The translations under genes were made by a program, and so were the position numbers. Below, piece by piece: positions 29,119 through 39,149 of a stretch of 64,000 nucleotides of DNA. Every line of letters starts with the position of its first letter. Position 1 is the first letter of the stretch. The stretch spans positions 1-64,000 of the forward strand of contig CACKJL010000001.1 in the NCBI GenBank assembly GCA_902600395.1, read 5' to 3'. The notes under the pieces were generated by a model. It saw nothing but the letters and a program-made list of their open reading frames with translations, was not told where the DNA came from and ran no database searches. This DNA is from an uncultured Prochlorococcus sp. GTDB taxonomy: Bacteria > Cyanobacteriota > Cyanobacteriia > PCC-6307 > Cyanobiaceae.

Positions 29119-29535
29119 ATGTCTAATTCAAATTTCAGCAATAATCCTGGACAAGAAAATTATAGAGGTCGTTCTAACAATGAAAGATCTAATTTCAGAG
29201 ATAGATCGGGCGGCAGAAGAGATGGAGGAGGATTCCGCATAAGATTGAGTGATAACGAAATGAAAGCTGTTAAATCAATACAAGAGGTCTTTCAATTGAG
29301 ATCTACCGTAGCAGTTCTCGGTTTCTCTGTTAGAACACTTAGCGAAATGATCAAAGACGAAAAATTGATTGAATCAATCACAGAATATGCAAAAAATAAT
29401 AAAAACTCTTCTCCGAATAGACAATCACAAAATTCTTATGAAGAAAAAACAGCACCTGACCCTTTTGCAAGACCTGTAAAAAGTACATCTACTGAAGAGA
29501 TCCAACCTAGCGAAGTAGAAGAGGATGGCAAATAA
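29119..29535 (+). CDS. Small protein with RG-rich N-terminal tail, upstream of trpS
   Basis: The 138-residue protein has a disordered N-terminus rich in Asn, Arg and Gly (NYRGRSNNERSNFRDRSGGRR), a compact conserved core at about residues 38-78 (FRIRLSDNEMKAVKSIQEVF, then STVAVLGFSVRTLSEMIKDE), and a disordered acidic tail. The core resembles a conserved cyanobacterial domain of unknown function. RG-rich tails often bind RNA, but that is inference here. Its end overlaps the start of trpS by 11 bases, so the two are probably translationally coupled. Confidence 0.78.
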   Translation: MSNSNFSNNPGQENYRGRSNNERSNFRDRSGGRRDGGGFRIRLSDNEMKAVKSIQEVFQLRSTVAVLGFSVRTLSEMIKDEKLIESITEYAKNNKNSSPNRQSQNSYEEKTAPDPFARPVKSTSTEEIQPSEVEEDGK

Positions 29536-30541
29536 AAAAAGAATTCTTTCTGGAGTTCAACCAACTGGTGATTTACATATTGGGAATTGGCTTGGGGCCA
29601 TAAATAATTGGGTTACGCTTCAAGAGCAATATGAAACATTTCTATGTGTAGTTGATTTGCACGCAATCACAGCTTCATATAATCCCAAAGAATTGTCTCA
29701 AAACACTATCTCTACTGCAGCTTTGTACGTCGCTTGTGGAATAGATCCCAATATATGCTCAATTTTTGTCCAAAGTCAGATTTCTGCACATTCAGAACTT
29801 TGTTGGATATTAAATTGCATGACCCCAATAAATTGGATGGAAAGAATGATTCAATTCAAAGAAAAATCCATACAACAGGGGAATAATGTATCCATTGGAT
29901 TATTTGACTATCCGATCCTAATGGCGGCAGACATTCTTCTATATGAAGCTGACTTTGTACCAGTAGGTGAGGATCAAAAACAACATCTTGAACTTGCCAG
30001 AGATATTGCACAACAGAGAATTAATGCCAGATTTAGTAAGGACAAAAATATTTTAAAAATCCCTCAACCAATAATCATGAAGAGTGGATCAAAAATAATG
30101 AGTTTAATTGATGGTTCAAAAAAGATGAGCAAAAGTGATCCTAATGAAGGCAGTCGTATTAACTTATTAGATGCTCCTGAAGTAATAACGAAAAAAATAA
30201 AAAGAGCAAAAAGTGACAGTTTTATAGGAATTGAATTTAACAACCCTGAGAGACCAGAATCTAAAAATCTTTTGATGATTTATTCAATATTATCTGGCAA
30301 AGAGATTTCTCAATGTGAAAATGATTTCTCAGAGACTGGATGGGGGACATTTAAAAAATTAATTACAGAACAACTTATTGAATCACTAGAACCTATTCAG
30401 AAAAAATATAAATTATTAATTAATGATCCCTATCAATTAAATAAAATCCTTGATGAAGGGAGGGAAAAAGCTGAAGATTTAGCAAATCAGACTTTAAAAA
30501 GAGTTAAATCAAAATTAGGATTCTTTAAAATGGAGAAATAA
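29525..30541 (+). CDS. trpS: Tryptophanyl-tRNA synthetase
   Basis: The 338-residue class I synthetase charges tRNA-Trp. The HIGH motif is in SGVQPTGDLHIGNWLGAI near residue 9, the tryptophan-pocket segment is DYPILMAADILLYEADFVPVG near residue 127 (shown in part), and the KMSKS loop is KKMSKSDPNEGSRI near residue 199. The length is normal. It overlaps the RG-rich gene upstream and is followed three bases later by thrS. Confidence 0.97.
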   Translation: MANKKRILSGVQPTGDLHIGNWLGAINNWVTLQEQYETFLCVVDLHAITASYNPKELSQNTISTAALYVACGIDPNICSIFVQSQISAHSELCWILNCMTPINWMERMIQFKEKSIQQGNNVSIGLFDYPILMAADILLYEADFVPVGEDQKQHLELARDIAQQRINARFSKDKNILKIPQPIIMKSGSKIMSLIDGSKKMSKSDPNEGSRINLLDAPEVITKKIKRAKSDSFIGIEFNNPERPESKNLLMIYSILSGKEISQCENDFSETGWGTFKKLITEQLIESLEPIQKKYKLLINDPYQLNKILDEGREKAEDLANQTLKRVKSKLGFFKMEK

Positions 30542-30544
30542 AGT

Positions 30545-32461
30545 ATGCCAATAATTACCTTACCTGATGGTTCAAAAAAGGTTTTCGAAAAATCTGTAAC
30601 TATTCTAGAAATTGCCCAGAGTATAGGCGCTGGATTAGCTAAAGCAACAATTGCAGGGAAAGTAAATGATGTTCTTCTTGATGCAACTATTCCTATAAGT
30701 AGAGATTCCAAAGTTGTAATTATCACATCAAAAGATAAAGAAGGAATTGAAATAATAAGACATTCATTTGCTCACCTTATTGGTCATGCAGTTAAACAAA
30801 TTTACTCTGATATTAAGATGGCGATTGGTCCTGTTATTGAAGATGGTTTTTATTATGATATTTTTTCTGAATATAGATTTACTCCTGAAGATTTAATAAA
30901 AATCGAAAACAGAATAAATAAATTAATAAGAACGAACTATGACGTTGAAATATTACAAGTTTCTAAAGAAGATGCAATTAAAACTTTTAAAGAAAGAGAT
31001 GAGACTTTTAAATTAAGAATTATTGAAGAAATTCCTGAAGAAGGGCTTATAAATTTGTACAAACACGAAGAATATATCGATATGTGTAGAGGGCCTCACG
31101 TACCCAATACTAGACATTTGAGACACTTTAAATTACTTAAATTATCAGGTTCATACTGGAGAGGTAATAGTGAGAATGAATCATTACAGAGAATATATGG
31201 AACTGCATGGGCAAAAGAAAAAGAACTCAAAGATTATTTAACAAGAATTGAAGAAGCGGAAAAAAGAGATCATAGAAAACTTGGTAAAAAACATTCACTA
31301 TTTCATATACAAGAAGAATCTCCAGGAATGATTTTTTGGCATCCAAATGGATGGACAATTTACCAAGTACTGGAAAAGTACATAAGAGAAATACTCAAAA
31401 AAAATGATTATTTAGAAATCAAAACCCCACAAGCTGTTGATAAATCTCTTTGGGAAAAATCCGGTCATTGGGAAAAATTTAGAGACGATATGTTCACTAC
31501 AGCATCAGAAAATCGAACATATGCAATTAAACCAATGAATTGTCCATGCCATATACAAGTTTTTAATCAAGGTTTAAAAAGTTATAAAGATTTACCTATT
31601 CGCCTTGCTGAATTTGGTTCTTGTCACAGAAATGAACCTTCTGGTGCACTGCATGGCTTAATGAGAGTAAGAAACTTTACTCAAGATGATGCACACATAT
31701 TCTGCACAGAAGAGCAAATTCAAGAGGAGGTATCAACTTTTATAGATCTTGTTTTCGAGGTTTATAAAACTTTTGGTTTTGATGAAATCATTATCAAATT
31801 ATCAACCCGTCCTGAAAAAAGGGTAGGTAGTGAAGAGATTTGGGATAAATCAGAGGAGGCTCTTACCAAAGCTCTCGATAATAAGAACCTAAAATGGGAA
31901 CTCCAACCAGGAGAAGGGGCTTTTTATGGTCCAAAAATAGAATTCTCCTTAAAAGATTGTCTTAATAGAGTCTGGCAATGCGGCACTATTCAGGTTGATT
32001 TCTCAATGCCTATTAGATTGGATGCAACTTATGTAGATATTGATAATGAGAAAAGAAATCCAGTTATGCTTCATAGAGCAATTTTAGGATCCTTTGAGAG
32101 ATTTATAGGAATCTTAATTGAACAATATGAGGCAAAATTCCCAATTTGGCTTGCACCTTATCAAATAATTTTATTGAGCATTACAGATAGAAATATTGAA
32201 AAGTGTTCAAAGTTTAATGAATTAATAAATAATAATGGTTACCGATCAAAAGTTGATGTTAGGAATGAAAAAATAGGATATAAAATAAGAGAGGCAACTC
32301 TCGGGAGAGTTCCTTTAATTGCAGTTATTGGAGATAAAGAAGAGGAAATTGATTCAGTCGCTTTAAGAGCTTTAGATGGAACAAACTTAGGAATTTTCGA
32401 CCTACCTAATCTATACAAATTAATGAATGAATTAATAGAAAAAAAAGGGAGAACAAAATAG
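30545..32461 (+). CDS. thrS: Threonyl-tRNA synthetase
   Basis: The 638-residue class II synthetase charges tRNA-Thr. It has an N-terminal TGS domain ([19 protein letters not shown]), an editing domain with the zinc motif [13 protein letters not shown] near residue 72 and [11 protein letters not shown] near residue 178, and a catalytic core with [12 protein letters not shown] (a zinc-binding Cys) and [16 protein letters not shown]. The C-terminus is the anticodon-binding domain. All motifs for activation and editing are present. It starts 3 bases after trpS. Confidence 0.97.
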   Translation: MPIITLPDGSKKVFEKSVTILEIAQSIGAGLAKATIAGKVNDVLLDATIPISRDSKVVIITSKDKEGIEIIRHSFAHLIGHAVKQIYSDIKMAIGPVIEDGFYYDIFSEYRFTPEDLIKIENRINKLIRTNYDVEILQVSKEDAIKTFKERDETFKLRIIEEIPEEGLINLYKHEEYIDMCRGPHVPNTRHLRHFKLLKLSGSYWRGNSENESLQRIYGTAWAKEKELKDYLTRIEEAEKRDHRKLGKKHSLFHIQEESPGMIFWHPNGWTIYQVLEKYIREILKKNDYLEIKTPQAVDKSLWEKSGHWEKFRDDMFTTASENRTYAIKPMNCPCHIQVFNQGLKSYKDLPIRLAEFGSCHRNEPSGALHGLMRVRNFTQDDAHIFCTEEQIQEEVSTFIDLVFEVYKTFGFDEIIIKLSTRPEKRVGSEEIWDKSEEALTKALDNKNLKWELQPGEGAFYGPKIEFSLKDCLNRVWQCGTIQVDFSMPIRLDATYVDIDNEKRNPVMLHRAILGSFERFIGILIEQYEAKFPIWLAPYQIILLSITDRNIEKCSKFNELINNNGYRSKVDVRNEKIGYKIREATLGRVPLIAVIGDKEEEIDSVALRALDGTNLGIFDLPNLYKLMNELIEKKGRTK

Positions 32462-32471
32462 TTTCGAATAG

Positions 32472-33506
32472 ATGAATTTTCTGGCTTGTGATTTAGGAGG
32501 TACCAAGGTTTTATTGGGAATATTCGAAAGAGTAATAAATGATGATTCGCCTAAATTGTTATTCAAAAAGAAATATATATCTTCTGATTGGAATTCTTTT
32601 GAACTTATTCTAGAAGATTTTCTTAAAAATGAATGCAAAAATATTAATCATCCTTCTTCTGCATGTTTCGCCGTAGCTGGCCCTTTATCTAACAACAACG
32701 CAAAAATCATTAACTTGTCATGGAACATTTCTGGAAATGCTTTACAGAGGAAATTTAATTTTAAAAGCTGCGAGCTAATAAATGATTTCGCTGTACAGAT
32801 TTATGGAATACCTTTTTTAAAAAAAAATCAATACTCCACTATCCAAAATGGATCCAATTCTGAAGGTGCCAATAATGATTTGCATACCATTGTTGGAGCT
32901 GGAACTGGCTTGGGGATTTCGAGAGGACTAATATCAGGGAAAAAGGTAAAAGTTTTAGCTAGTGAAGGTGGTCATGTTGAGTTCTCCCCAAAGTCAATAT
33001 TAGAATGGGAATTGAAAATTTGGCTTAAGAATTACCTAAAAGTTGAAAGGATATCTTGTGAAAGAATTATTAGCGGCACAGGTTTATCAAGAATTGCCGA
33101 ATGGCGACTAAGCAAACCTGATGCCCAAAACCATCCTCTACAACAATATTTAAAAAAAATTAAAATTTTTGATACTGCGAGAAAAGAACTACCTGAAAAA
33201 ATTTGCAACCTCTCTAAAGAAGGGGATCAGCTAATGATTGAAGTTGAGAGGATTTGGTTAGGCGCTTATGCCTCTTTATTGGGAGATGTTGCTCTTCAAG
33301 AATTGTGTTTTGGCGGGTTATGGATTTCTGGAGGAACAGCATCAAAACATTTCAAAAACTTTAAATCAGATTTATTTTTAAAACAATTTTTCGACAAGGG
33401 AAGATTAAAAGATATTCTTAAAACAATACCTGTGAAAGTTATTTTAGATGAAGAGTTTGGACTTTTTAGTGCAGCCTGCAGAGCCAAAATGCTTTTAAAA
33501 ACTTAA
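32472..33506 (+). CDS. glk: Glucokinase
   Basis: The 344-residue protein is an ATP-dependent glucokinase of the ASKHA fold, feeding glucose into glycolysis or the pentose phosphate pathway. It has the phosphate-binding loop FLACDLGGTKVLLGIF at residues 3-18, the sugar-binding ELINDFAVQIYGI near residue 99, VGAGTGLGISRGL near residue 141, and EGGHVEFSP near residue 165. It starts 10 bases after thrS. Glucose made from glycogen or taken from outside is the likely substrate. Confidence 0.93.
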   Translation: MNFLACDLGGTKVLLGIFERVINDDSPKLLFKKKYISSDWNSFELILEDFLKNECKNINHPSSACFAVAGPLSNNNAKIINLSWNISGNALQRKFNFKSCELINDFAVQIYGIPFLKKNQYSTIQNGSNSEGANNDLHTIVGAGTGLGISRGLISGKKVKVLASEGGHVEFSPKSILEWELKIWLKNYLKVERISCERIISGTGLSRIAEWRLSKPDAQNHPLQQYLKKIKIFDTARKELPEKICNLSKEGDQLMIEVERIWLGAYASLLGDVALQELCFGGLWISGGTASKHFKNFKSDLFLKQFFDKGRLKDILKTIPVKVILDEEFGLFSAACRAKMLLKT

Positions 33507-33515
33507 AAACAAAAA

Positions 33516-34463
33516 ATGTCTATTCCTGAAGTAGGTAAAAAAATAAGGGTAACAGTGCCTTCCACAACTGCAAATTTAGGGCCTGGATTCGATTGTCTTG
33601 GAGCAGCATTAGATTTGTATAATGAGTTTATTTTTACAAGAATTGAAGGTGGTGGAGATAGATTTGATTTAATAATGGAAAGTACAGATGGGAATCATTT
33701 AAGAGGAGGACCTGAAAACTTAGTTTTTAGAGCAGCTCAGAAAGTATGGGAAAGCGCAAATATGGATCCTTTTGCACTTGAAGCAAGAGTTAAGTTGGCA
33801 GTACCACCTGCACGCGGGCTTGGAAGTAGTGCTACAGCAATAGTTGCTGGATTAATCGGAGCAAATGCAATAATGAACTCTCCATTGTCCAAAGAAAAAC
33901 TTCTTGAACTTGCTATTGATATAGAAGGTCATCCTGATAATGTGGTTCCCTCTCTTCTGGGTGGGCTTTGTTTGACAGCCAGGTCTTCTTCTCAAAGATG
34001 GAGAATCATTAGATGTGATTGGCACGATTCAATTAAAGCTGTTGTGGCGATACCTGCAATTCGTCTAAGCACAAGTGAAGCAAGAAAGGTTATGCCCAAG
34101 AATGTACCTATATCTGATGCAGTGACAAATATGGGGGCACTTACTTTGTTATTAAATGGCTTAAAAGCAGGTAATGCGGAACTTATAAAAGAGGGAATGT
34201 TTGATAAGCTACATGAACCCTATAGATGGAAACTTATTAAGGGTGGATTAGAAGTTAAAGATGCCGCACTAAATGCAGGCGCTCTAGGATGCGCAATTAG
34301 TGGGGCTGGGCCAAGTATCTTAGCTTTGTGTAAAAAAGAAAATGGTAAAAACGTCAGTCAAGCCATGGTGAAAGCATGGGAGAAATCAGGTGTAGCGAGT
34401 AGAGCACCGTTCTTAAACGTTCAAACAACGGGTAGCCAATCTAGCACTATCTCCGGTAAGTAG
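33516..34463 (+). CDS. thrB: Homoserine kinase
   Basis: The 315-residue GHMP-family kinase phosphorylates homoserine for threonine synthesis. It has the N-terminal VTVPSTTANLGPGFDCLG at residues 13-30, the ATP-binding loop PPARGLGSSATAIVAGLIG near residue 92, and the third GHMP motif GCAISGAGPSILALC near residue 257. The length is normal. It lies 9 bases after glk; a 79-bp gap then separates it from ndhD. Confidence 0.96.
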   Translation: MSIPEVGKKIRVTVPSTTANLGPGFDCLGAALDLYNEFIFTRIEGGGDRFDLIMESTDGNHLRGGPENLVFRAAQKVWESANMDPFALEARVKLAVPPARGLGSSATAIVAGLIGANAIMNSPLSKEKLLELAIDIEGHPDNVVPSLLGGLCLTARSSSQRWRIIRCDWHDSIKAVVAIPAIRLSTSEARKVMPKNVPISDAVTNMGALTLLLNGLKAGNAELIKEGMFDKLHEPYRWKLIKGGLEVKDAALNAGALGCAISGAGPSILALCKKENGKNVSQAMVKAWEKSGVASRAPFLNVQTTGSQSSTISGK

Positions 34464-34542
34464 TTTTACTTAGACATTTTTAATGTTATAGTCTCAAGCT
34501 AGAACAACTTCAACTAGAATAAAAAAATTATTCATTACATAA

Positions 34543-36084
34543 ATGAATTTAGAATCTTTTCCTTGGCTATCTTCTATTGTTTTACTGCCTTTAATTGGGG
34601 CATTAATAATGCCTTTCTTGAGTTCAAAAGAAGGAGAAGATAATACACTCCCAAGAAATTTCTCATTAAGTTTTTTGTTTATAGATTTTTTACTAATAAT
34701 CGGGGTCCTTTTTCAGAAATTCAATACTTCAGATAGCTCTTTGCAACTGGTAGAAAGAGCTTCCTGGTTACCCTCAATAGGCTTAGAGTGGTCTCTCGGT
34801 GTAGACGGGTTATCTGCTCCTTTAGTCGCTTTGAGTGGATTAATTACATTTTTATCAGCTGCGGCAAGTTGGAAAATTAAAAAGAAATCTAATCTATATT
34901 TTGCTCTTTTATTAGTGCAAGCCTCAGCACAAGCATTAGTTTTCCTTTCTCAAGATTTCCTATTGTTTTTCTTGGCATGGGAACTTGAATTGGTTCCGGT
35001 ATATCTTCTTATTGCTATTTGGGGAGGGAAGAAGAAATTATATGCGGCCACAAAATTTATTCTTTATACAGCTTTAGCTTCTCTATTAATACTGATAAGT
35101 GGTCTAGCACTCGCTTTGAATGGTGATACTTTTACTTTAAATATTACCGATTTAACCAATAAACATGTAACAGGGAGCCTAGCTTTATTATCTTATTTAG
35201 GATTTTTAATTGGTTTTGGAGTAAAACTTCCTATCTTTCCATTGCATACTTGGTTGCCCGATGCACATGGAGAAGCTAATGCTCCAGTTTCAATGTTACT
35301 CGCTGGAATACTCTTAAAAATGGGAGGTTATGCCCTCTTAAGATTCAATGTTCAAATATTACCTGAAGTACATCTTCAAATTGCACCTGCTTTAATTATT
35401 CTTGGAATCATTAATATAATTTACGGAGCTCTAAATGCATTTGCCCAAGATAATGTTAAAAGGAGAATTGCATGTAGCTCTGTGAGTCATATGGGTTTTG
35501 TTCTATTAGGGATTGGAGCAGTAGATGCTTTAGGTATAAGCGGAGCGATGCTCCAAATGATTAGTCACGGACTTATAGCTGCAGCTATGTTTTTTGTTAC
35601 GGGTTCATTCTATGAAAGAACAAATACTCTTTCAATACCAAATATGGGCGGTTTGGCAAAGGTCTTGCCAATAACTTTTGCTTTTTTCTTGACAAGTTCC
35701 TTGGCCTCTCTAGCCCTGCCCGGGATGAGCGGATTTATAAGTGAAATAACTGTATTTTTAGGAATCACTAGCCAAGAAGGGTTCAGCTCTATATTTAGAT
35801 CGATAACTATTCTTATTTCAGCTATAGGTTTAGTTCTAACACCAATATATCTACTATCAATGTGTAGAAGAGTATTCTTTGGCCCTAGAATTCCTGCACT
35901 AGCTACAGTTAAAGAGATGAATGGTCGAGAATTGACGATTGGGTTCAGCTTATTGTTGCCTACTTTGGTGATAGGTTTTTGGCCAAAAATCGCAATTAAT
36001 TTATATGAATCTTCAACAAATGCTCTCAGTCAGCAGCTCACTCTAGCTAAGTTAGTTGGGTTAATACCAACTTTAGTTAATTAG
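34543..36084 (+). CDS. ndhD: NAD(P)H dehydrogenase (NDH-1) subunit 4
   Basis: The 513-residue protein has about 14 membrane helices and belongs to the NDH-1 chain 4 family. Conserved parts include [21 protein letters not shown] near residue 143 (the Glu that shapes the proton path, shown in part), [21 protein letters not shown] near residue 232 (in part) and the Lys/His-bearing helix [11 protein letters not shown]. In cyanobacteria NDH-1 carries out respiration and cyclic electron flow in the thylakoid. Which NdhD paralogue it is (respiratory or CO2-uptake type) cannot be told by eye, but Prochlorococcus lacks most CO2-uptake NDH forms. Confidence 0.95.
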   Translation: MNLESFPWLSSIVLLPLIGALIMPFLSSKEGEDNTLPRNFSLSFLFIDFLLIIGVLFQKFNTSDSSLQLVERASWLPSIGLEWSLGVDGLSAPLVALSGLITFLSAAASWKIKKKSNLYFALLLVQASAQALVFLSQDFLLFFLAWELELVPVYLLIAIWGGKKKLYAATKFILYTALASLLILISGLALALNGDTFTLNITDLTNKHVTGSLALLSYLGFLIGFGVKLPIFPLHTWLPDAHGEANAPVSMLLAGILLKMGGYALLRFNVQILPEVHLQIAPALIILGIINIIYGALNAFAQDNVKRRIACSSVSHMGFVLLGIGAVDALGISGAMLQMISHGLIAAAMFFVTGSFYERTNTLSIPNMGGLAKVLPITFAFFLTSSLASLALPGMSGFISEITVFLGITSQEGFSSIFRSITILISAIGLVLTPIYLLSMCRRVFFGPRIPALATVKEMNGRELTIGFSLLLPTLVIGFWPKIAINLYESSTNALSQQLTLAKLVGLIPTLVN

Positions 36085-36097
36085 ATTATTTTAATAG

Positions 36098-38185
36098 ATG
36101 GATACCTCAATTTTTAAATATGGAGAATTACCTGAATTTAAAAAATTTACTCCCGAAAACTTAAGTAAGCAATTTCCAGTTGTACTACAAGAGATAACTG
36201 AAGAATTTAAAAAAATAGAGAAAAATTTATCTAATTATTTAATTCAAAATGATTTAAATTGGGATAATGTAATAAATCCTTTAAATGAAGTCAATGAAAT
36301 TCTTAGATGGAGTTGGGGAGTAATAAGTCACCTTAATGCTGTAAATAATTCTGAAAGTTTAAGAGATATATATTCAAAATTTCTTCCAGAGATTATTAGC
36401 TTGAGTAATAAATTTGGGCAAAGCAAAATAATTTACAACTCTTTAGTCAAGCTTAAAGAGACAAATAACTTTGATCAAATAAAAAACAGAATTTTAGATA
36501 AAGAAATTCTTGAGATGCAACATAAAGGAATTTCCCTACAAAAAAATGATCAAGAAGAATTTAACAAAATTTCCGAAAAACTTGGGAAGCTGTCAACCGA
36601 ATTCAGTAACAATGTTCTTGATGCCACTAACGAATGGTTTTTGATATTAAAGAAAAAATCTGAAGTCGATGGTCTTCCTGAACGAGTACTTGAATTGATG
36701 GCAATTTCTGCTCACAATCACCTAAAAAAAGGTGCAGAAGTTGATATCAAAAATGGGCCTTGGAAATTAAGTCTAGATATTCCAACATATACTTCATTTA
36801 TGACATTTGCGACTAACCGTAACCTTAGAGAAAAACTATATAAGGCATTTGTCGGTAGAGCATCTCAAGGAGAAAAAAATAATTCTCAAATCATTGAAGA
36901 TATATTATCTCTAAGAACTAAACAGGCTAATCTTCTTGGTTACAAAAGTTGGGCGGAACTAAGTTTGTCAACGAAAATGGCGAAAGAAATTAAAAATGTT
37001 GAAAATCTTTTAGAAGAATTGAGAGAACCCGCATTCAAAACCGCAAAAATTGAATTAGAAACGCTTGAAAAGTTTTCTAAAGATAATGGTTTTCCTAAAT
37101 CCCAGAATATTGAGCCATGGGATATTAGTTATTGGTCTGAACTCCTTAGAAAGGAAAAGCTCAATTTGGATCAAGAGTCTTTAAGACCATGGTTCCCACT
37201 AAATGATGTTTTGAAAGGTTTATTTAAACTAAGTGAAAAGCTTTTTGAAATTAAAGTTGTCGAGGCAACCGATGAGGCACCTCTTTGGAATGATGACGTT
37301 TTATTTTTTAATATCCTCAATAAAGAAGATAACAAAATAGCGTCCTTTTACCTCGATCCATATTCGAGGCCTGAATCAAAGAGAGGAGGGGCTTGGATGG
37401 ATGAATGTTTGAATAAAAACAATGTTGGCAAAAAGACCCTTCCTGTAGCTTATCTCGTTTGTAATCAGACCCCACCATCAAAAGATAAACCGAGTTTAAT
37501 GAGTTTTGAAGAAGTTCAGACACTCTTCCATGAATTTGGTCATGGTCTTCAACACATGCTTACCACTGTAAATTTTCCTCAAGCAGCTGGAATCAACAAC
37601 GTTGAATGGGATGCGGTCGAACTTCCAAGTCAATTTATGGAAAACTGGTGTTTTCATAAAAATACTCTTATGAATATTGCTAAGCACTATAAAACTGGAG
37701 AAAAACTATCCGACGAGAATTTTGAGAAACTCCTAAAGAATAGAACTTTTAATTGCGGAATGGCAACTCTTAGACAACTACATTTTGCAATTACAGACCT
37801 CAGATTGCACAGTAGTATTGATAAAAACAAAGATAAAACAGCAGATGAGATAAGAAGAGAAATTGCAAAACAAACTACTGTTATTGAACCCATTCAAGAA
37901 GATCAATTTCTTTGTTGTTTTAGTCATATATTCGCAGGCGGATATTCTGCAGGATATTACTCATATAAATGGGCTGAAGTACTAAGTGCCGATGCATTTT
38001 CAATGTTTGAAGAAGCTGATCTAGAAAACTCTGAAGATTTAAAGTTAATAGGGAAAAAATTCAAAGATACAATACTTAGCTTAGGTGGGAGCTTATCTCC
38101 TTTAGACATATTCAAACTATTCAGGGGCAGAGAGCCACAAACAGATTCCTTAATAAGACACTTAGGCTTATCTGGTGCTACATAA
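36098..38185 (+). CDS. prlC: M3-family oligopeptidase (oligopeptidase A)
   Basis: The 695-residue protein is a zinc metallopeptidase of the thimet oligopeptidase family. The active-site helix LFHEFGHGLQHMLTT (HEXGH) lies near residue 477, and the third ligand region is VEWDAVELPSQFMENW near residue 504. The C-terminal FSHIFAGGYSAGYYSYKWAEV carries the substrate-binding Tyr and His (shown in part). It degrades short peptides in the cytoplasm, including cleaved signal peptides. It has no signal sequence. Its end overlaps that of the lipase-like gene by 8 bases. Confidence 0.95.
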   Translation: MDTSIFKYGELPEFKKFTPENLSKQFPVVLQEITEEFKKIEKNLSNYLIQNDLNWDNVINPLNEVNEILRWSWGVISHLNAVNNSESLRDIYSKFLPEIISLSNKFGQSKIIYNSLVKLKETNNFDQIKNRILDKEILEMQHKGISLQKNDQEEFNKISEKLGKLSTEFSNNVLDATNEWFLILKKKSEVDGLPERVLELMAISAHNHLKKGAEVDIKNGPWKLSLDIPTYTSFMTFATNRNLREKLYKAFVGRASQGEKNNSQIIEDILSLRTKQANLLGYKSWAELSLSTKMAKEIKNVENLLEELREPAFKTAKIELETLEKFSKDNGFPKSQNIEPWDISYWSELLRKEKLNLDQESLRPWFPLNDVLKGLFKLSEKLFEIKVVEATDEAPLWNDDVLFFNILNKEDNKIASFYLDPYSRPESKRGGAWMDECLNKNNVGKKTLPVAYLVCNQTPPSKDKPSLMSFEEVQTLFHEFGHGLQHMLTTVNFPQAAGINNVEWDAVELPSQFMENWCFHKNTLMNIAKHYKTGEKLSDENFEKLLKNRTFNCGMATLRQLHFAITDLRLHSSIDKNKDKTADEIRREIAKQTTVIEPIQEDQFLCCFSHIFAGGYSAGYYSYKWAEVLSADAFSMFEEADLENSEDLKLIGKKFKDTILSLGGSLSPLDIFKLFRGREPQTDSLIRHLGLSGAT

Positions 38186-38789
38186 TAATTTCATCGATTA
38201 TTTTATCAACCGCAGATTTATTTCTTATAAGATTTCTATGTTTATATACTTTTACTGATATTTTTTTCCCAAAATTTAAATTTGTCCACCATCCAGGAAA
38301 AACCATCAAATCCCAATAAGTAAAGAAATTTATACACTCAATTTCATTAAGAAAAAAATCATTATTCTCGAGTCCTCTCAAAAACTTACTATTTATTTTC
38401 ATTTCTGATATTCCTTTAAAAGGGTATTTGGGTATTAATTGAGCCGTCAAAGTTCCTTTATGAGGGGAACCTATAGTTATTAATCTTCTTGTTCTTTTAT
38501 ATCCATTATATTTTTGAAGCCAGTGCCTACCAATTACTCCTCCCATAGAAAATCCCAAAATATCTATTTCTTTTTCTAAACCGTATTTCTCTAAAATTAA
38601 TTCGTTTAATTTATTAGTCAAATCAAGAATTGAAGTCATTCCATATGAATGCTCAAGAGTTGGGGCAAAATATTCAATGCCAATATCATCAAGTTTTAGG
38701 GTAATAGAAGAAAAAATACTTGAAGTATTCCAAAGACCATGAATCAATATGATAGGATTTATTTTCTCCAATACTTTAATTATTTTCAA
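38178..38789 (-). CDS. Alpha/beta-hydrolase, lipase-like
   Basis: The 203-residue protein has the strand and oxyanion region NPIILIHGLWNTSS near residue 11, the nucleophile elbow ILGFSMGGVIGRHW near residue 77 (G-F-S-M-G), and ITIGSPHKGTLTA near residue 103. These are the hallmarks of the lipase/PGAP1-like hydrolases. The catalytic Asp is likely in YWDLMVFPGWW near residue 158, and the His in VYKHRNLI near residue 182. The substrate is unknown. The start is TTG at 38787-38789, overlapping folB by 14 bases. Confidence 0.8.
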   Translation of the reverse strand: MKIIKVLEKINPIILIHGLWNTSSIFSSITLKLDDIGIEYFAPTLEHSYGMTSILDLTNKLNELILEKYGLEKEIDILGFSMGGVIGRHWLQKYNGYKRTRRLITIGSPHKGTLTAQLIPKYPFKGISEMKINSKFLRGLENNDFFLNEIECINFFTYWDLMVFPGWWTNLNFGKKISVKVYKHRNLIRNKSAVDKIIDEIIM

Positions 38790-39138
38790 GAATTCTTACT
38801 ATTGAAACCTTTCCATCAAAACCCGTGATTGGAGGATTGCATTTTGTCAAAATAATCTTAATTTTAGAAAGCTTGAATTCCTGATCAATGATTTCTAAAA
38901 TTGCCTTGGAATATTTTTCGATTGTATAACAATATATTTTCTTTGATTGATCTTTTAAAATTTGAACTAATTTTGAATAGTCAACTGTTTTTTGAATATC
39001 ATCGTTAACTGTACATTTTTCAAAATCAGTCCACAAAAATATATCTAAAATAAACAGTTGTCCTGATTCCCTTTCTTCATCAAGCACGCCAACCCTAGCC
39101 CAAAGTTTAATATTCTCAATTTTTAAAAAAGTTTCCAT
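38776..39138 (-). CDS. folB: Dihydroneopterin aldolase
   Basis: The 120-residue protein matches FolB, which converts dihydroneopterin to 6-hydroxymethyl-dihydropterin in folate synthesis. The active-site Glu is in LWARVGVLDEERESGQLF near residue 21, the Tyr in TVDYSKLVQIL near residue 50, and the catalytic Lys in ILTKCNPPITGF near residue 97. The length is normal for the family. It lies 11 bases after proA on the same strand and overlaps the lipase gene. Confidence 0.93.
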   Translation of the reverse strand: METFLKIENIKLWARVGVLDEERESGQLFILDIFLWTDFEKCTVNDDIQKTVDYSKLVQILKDQSKKIYCYTIEKYSKAILEIIDQEFKLSKIKIILTKCNPPITGFDGKVSIVRILENN

Positions 39139-39149
39139 CTTTAAAAGTT

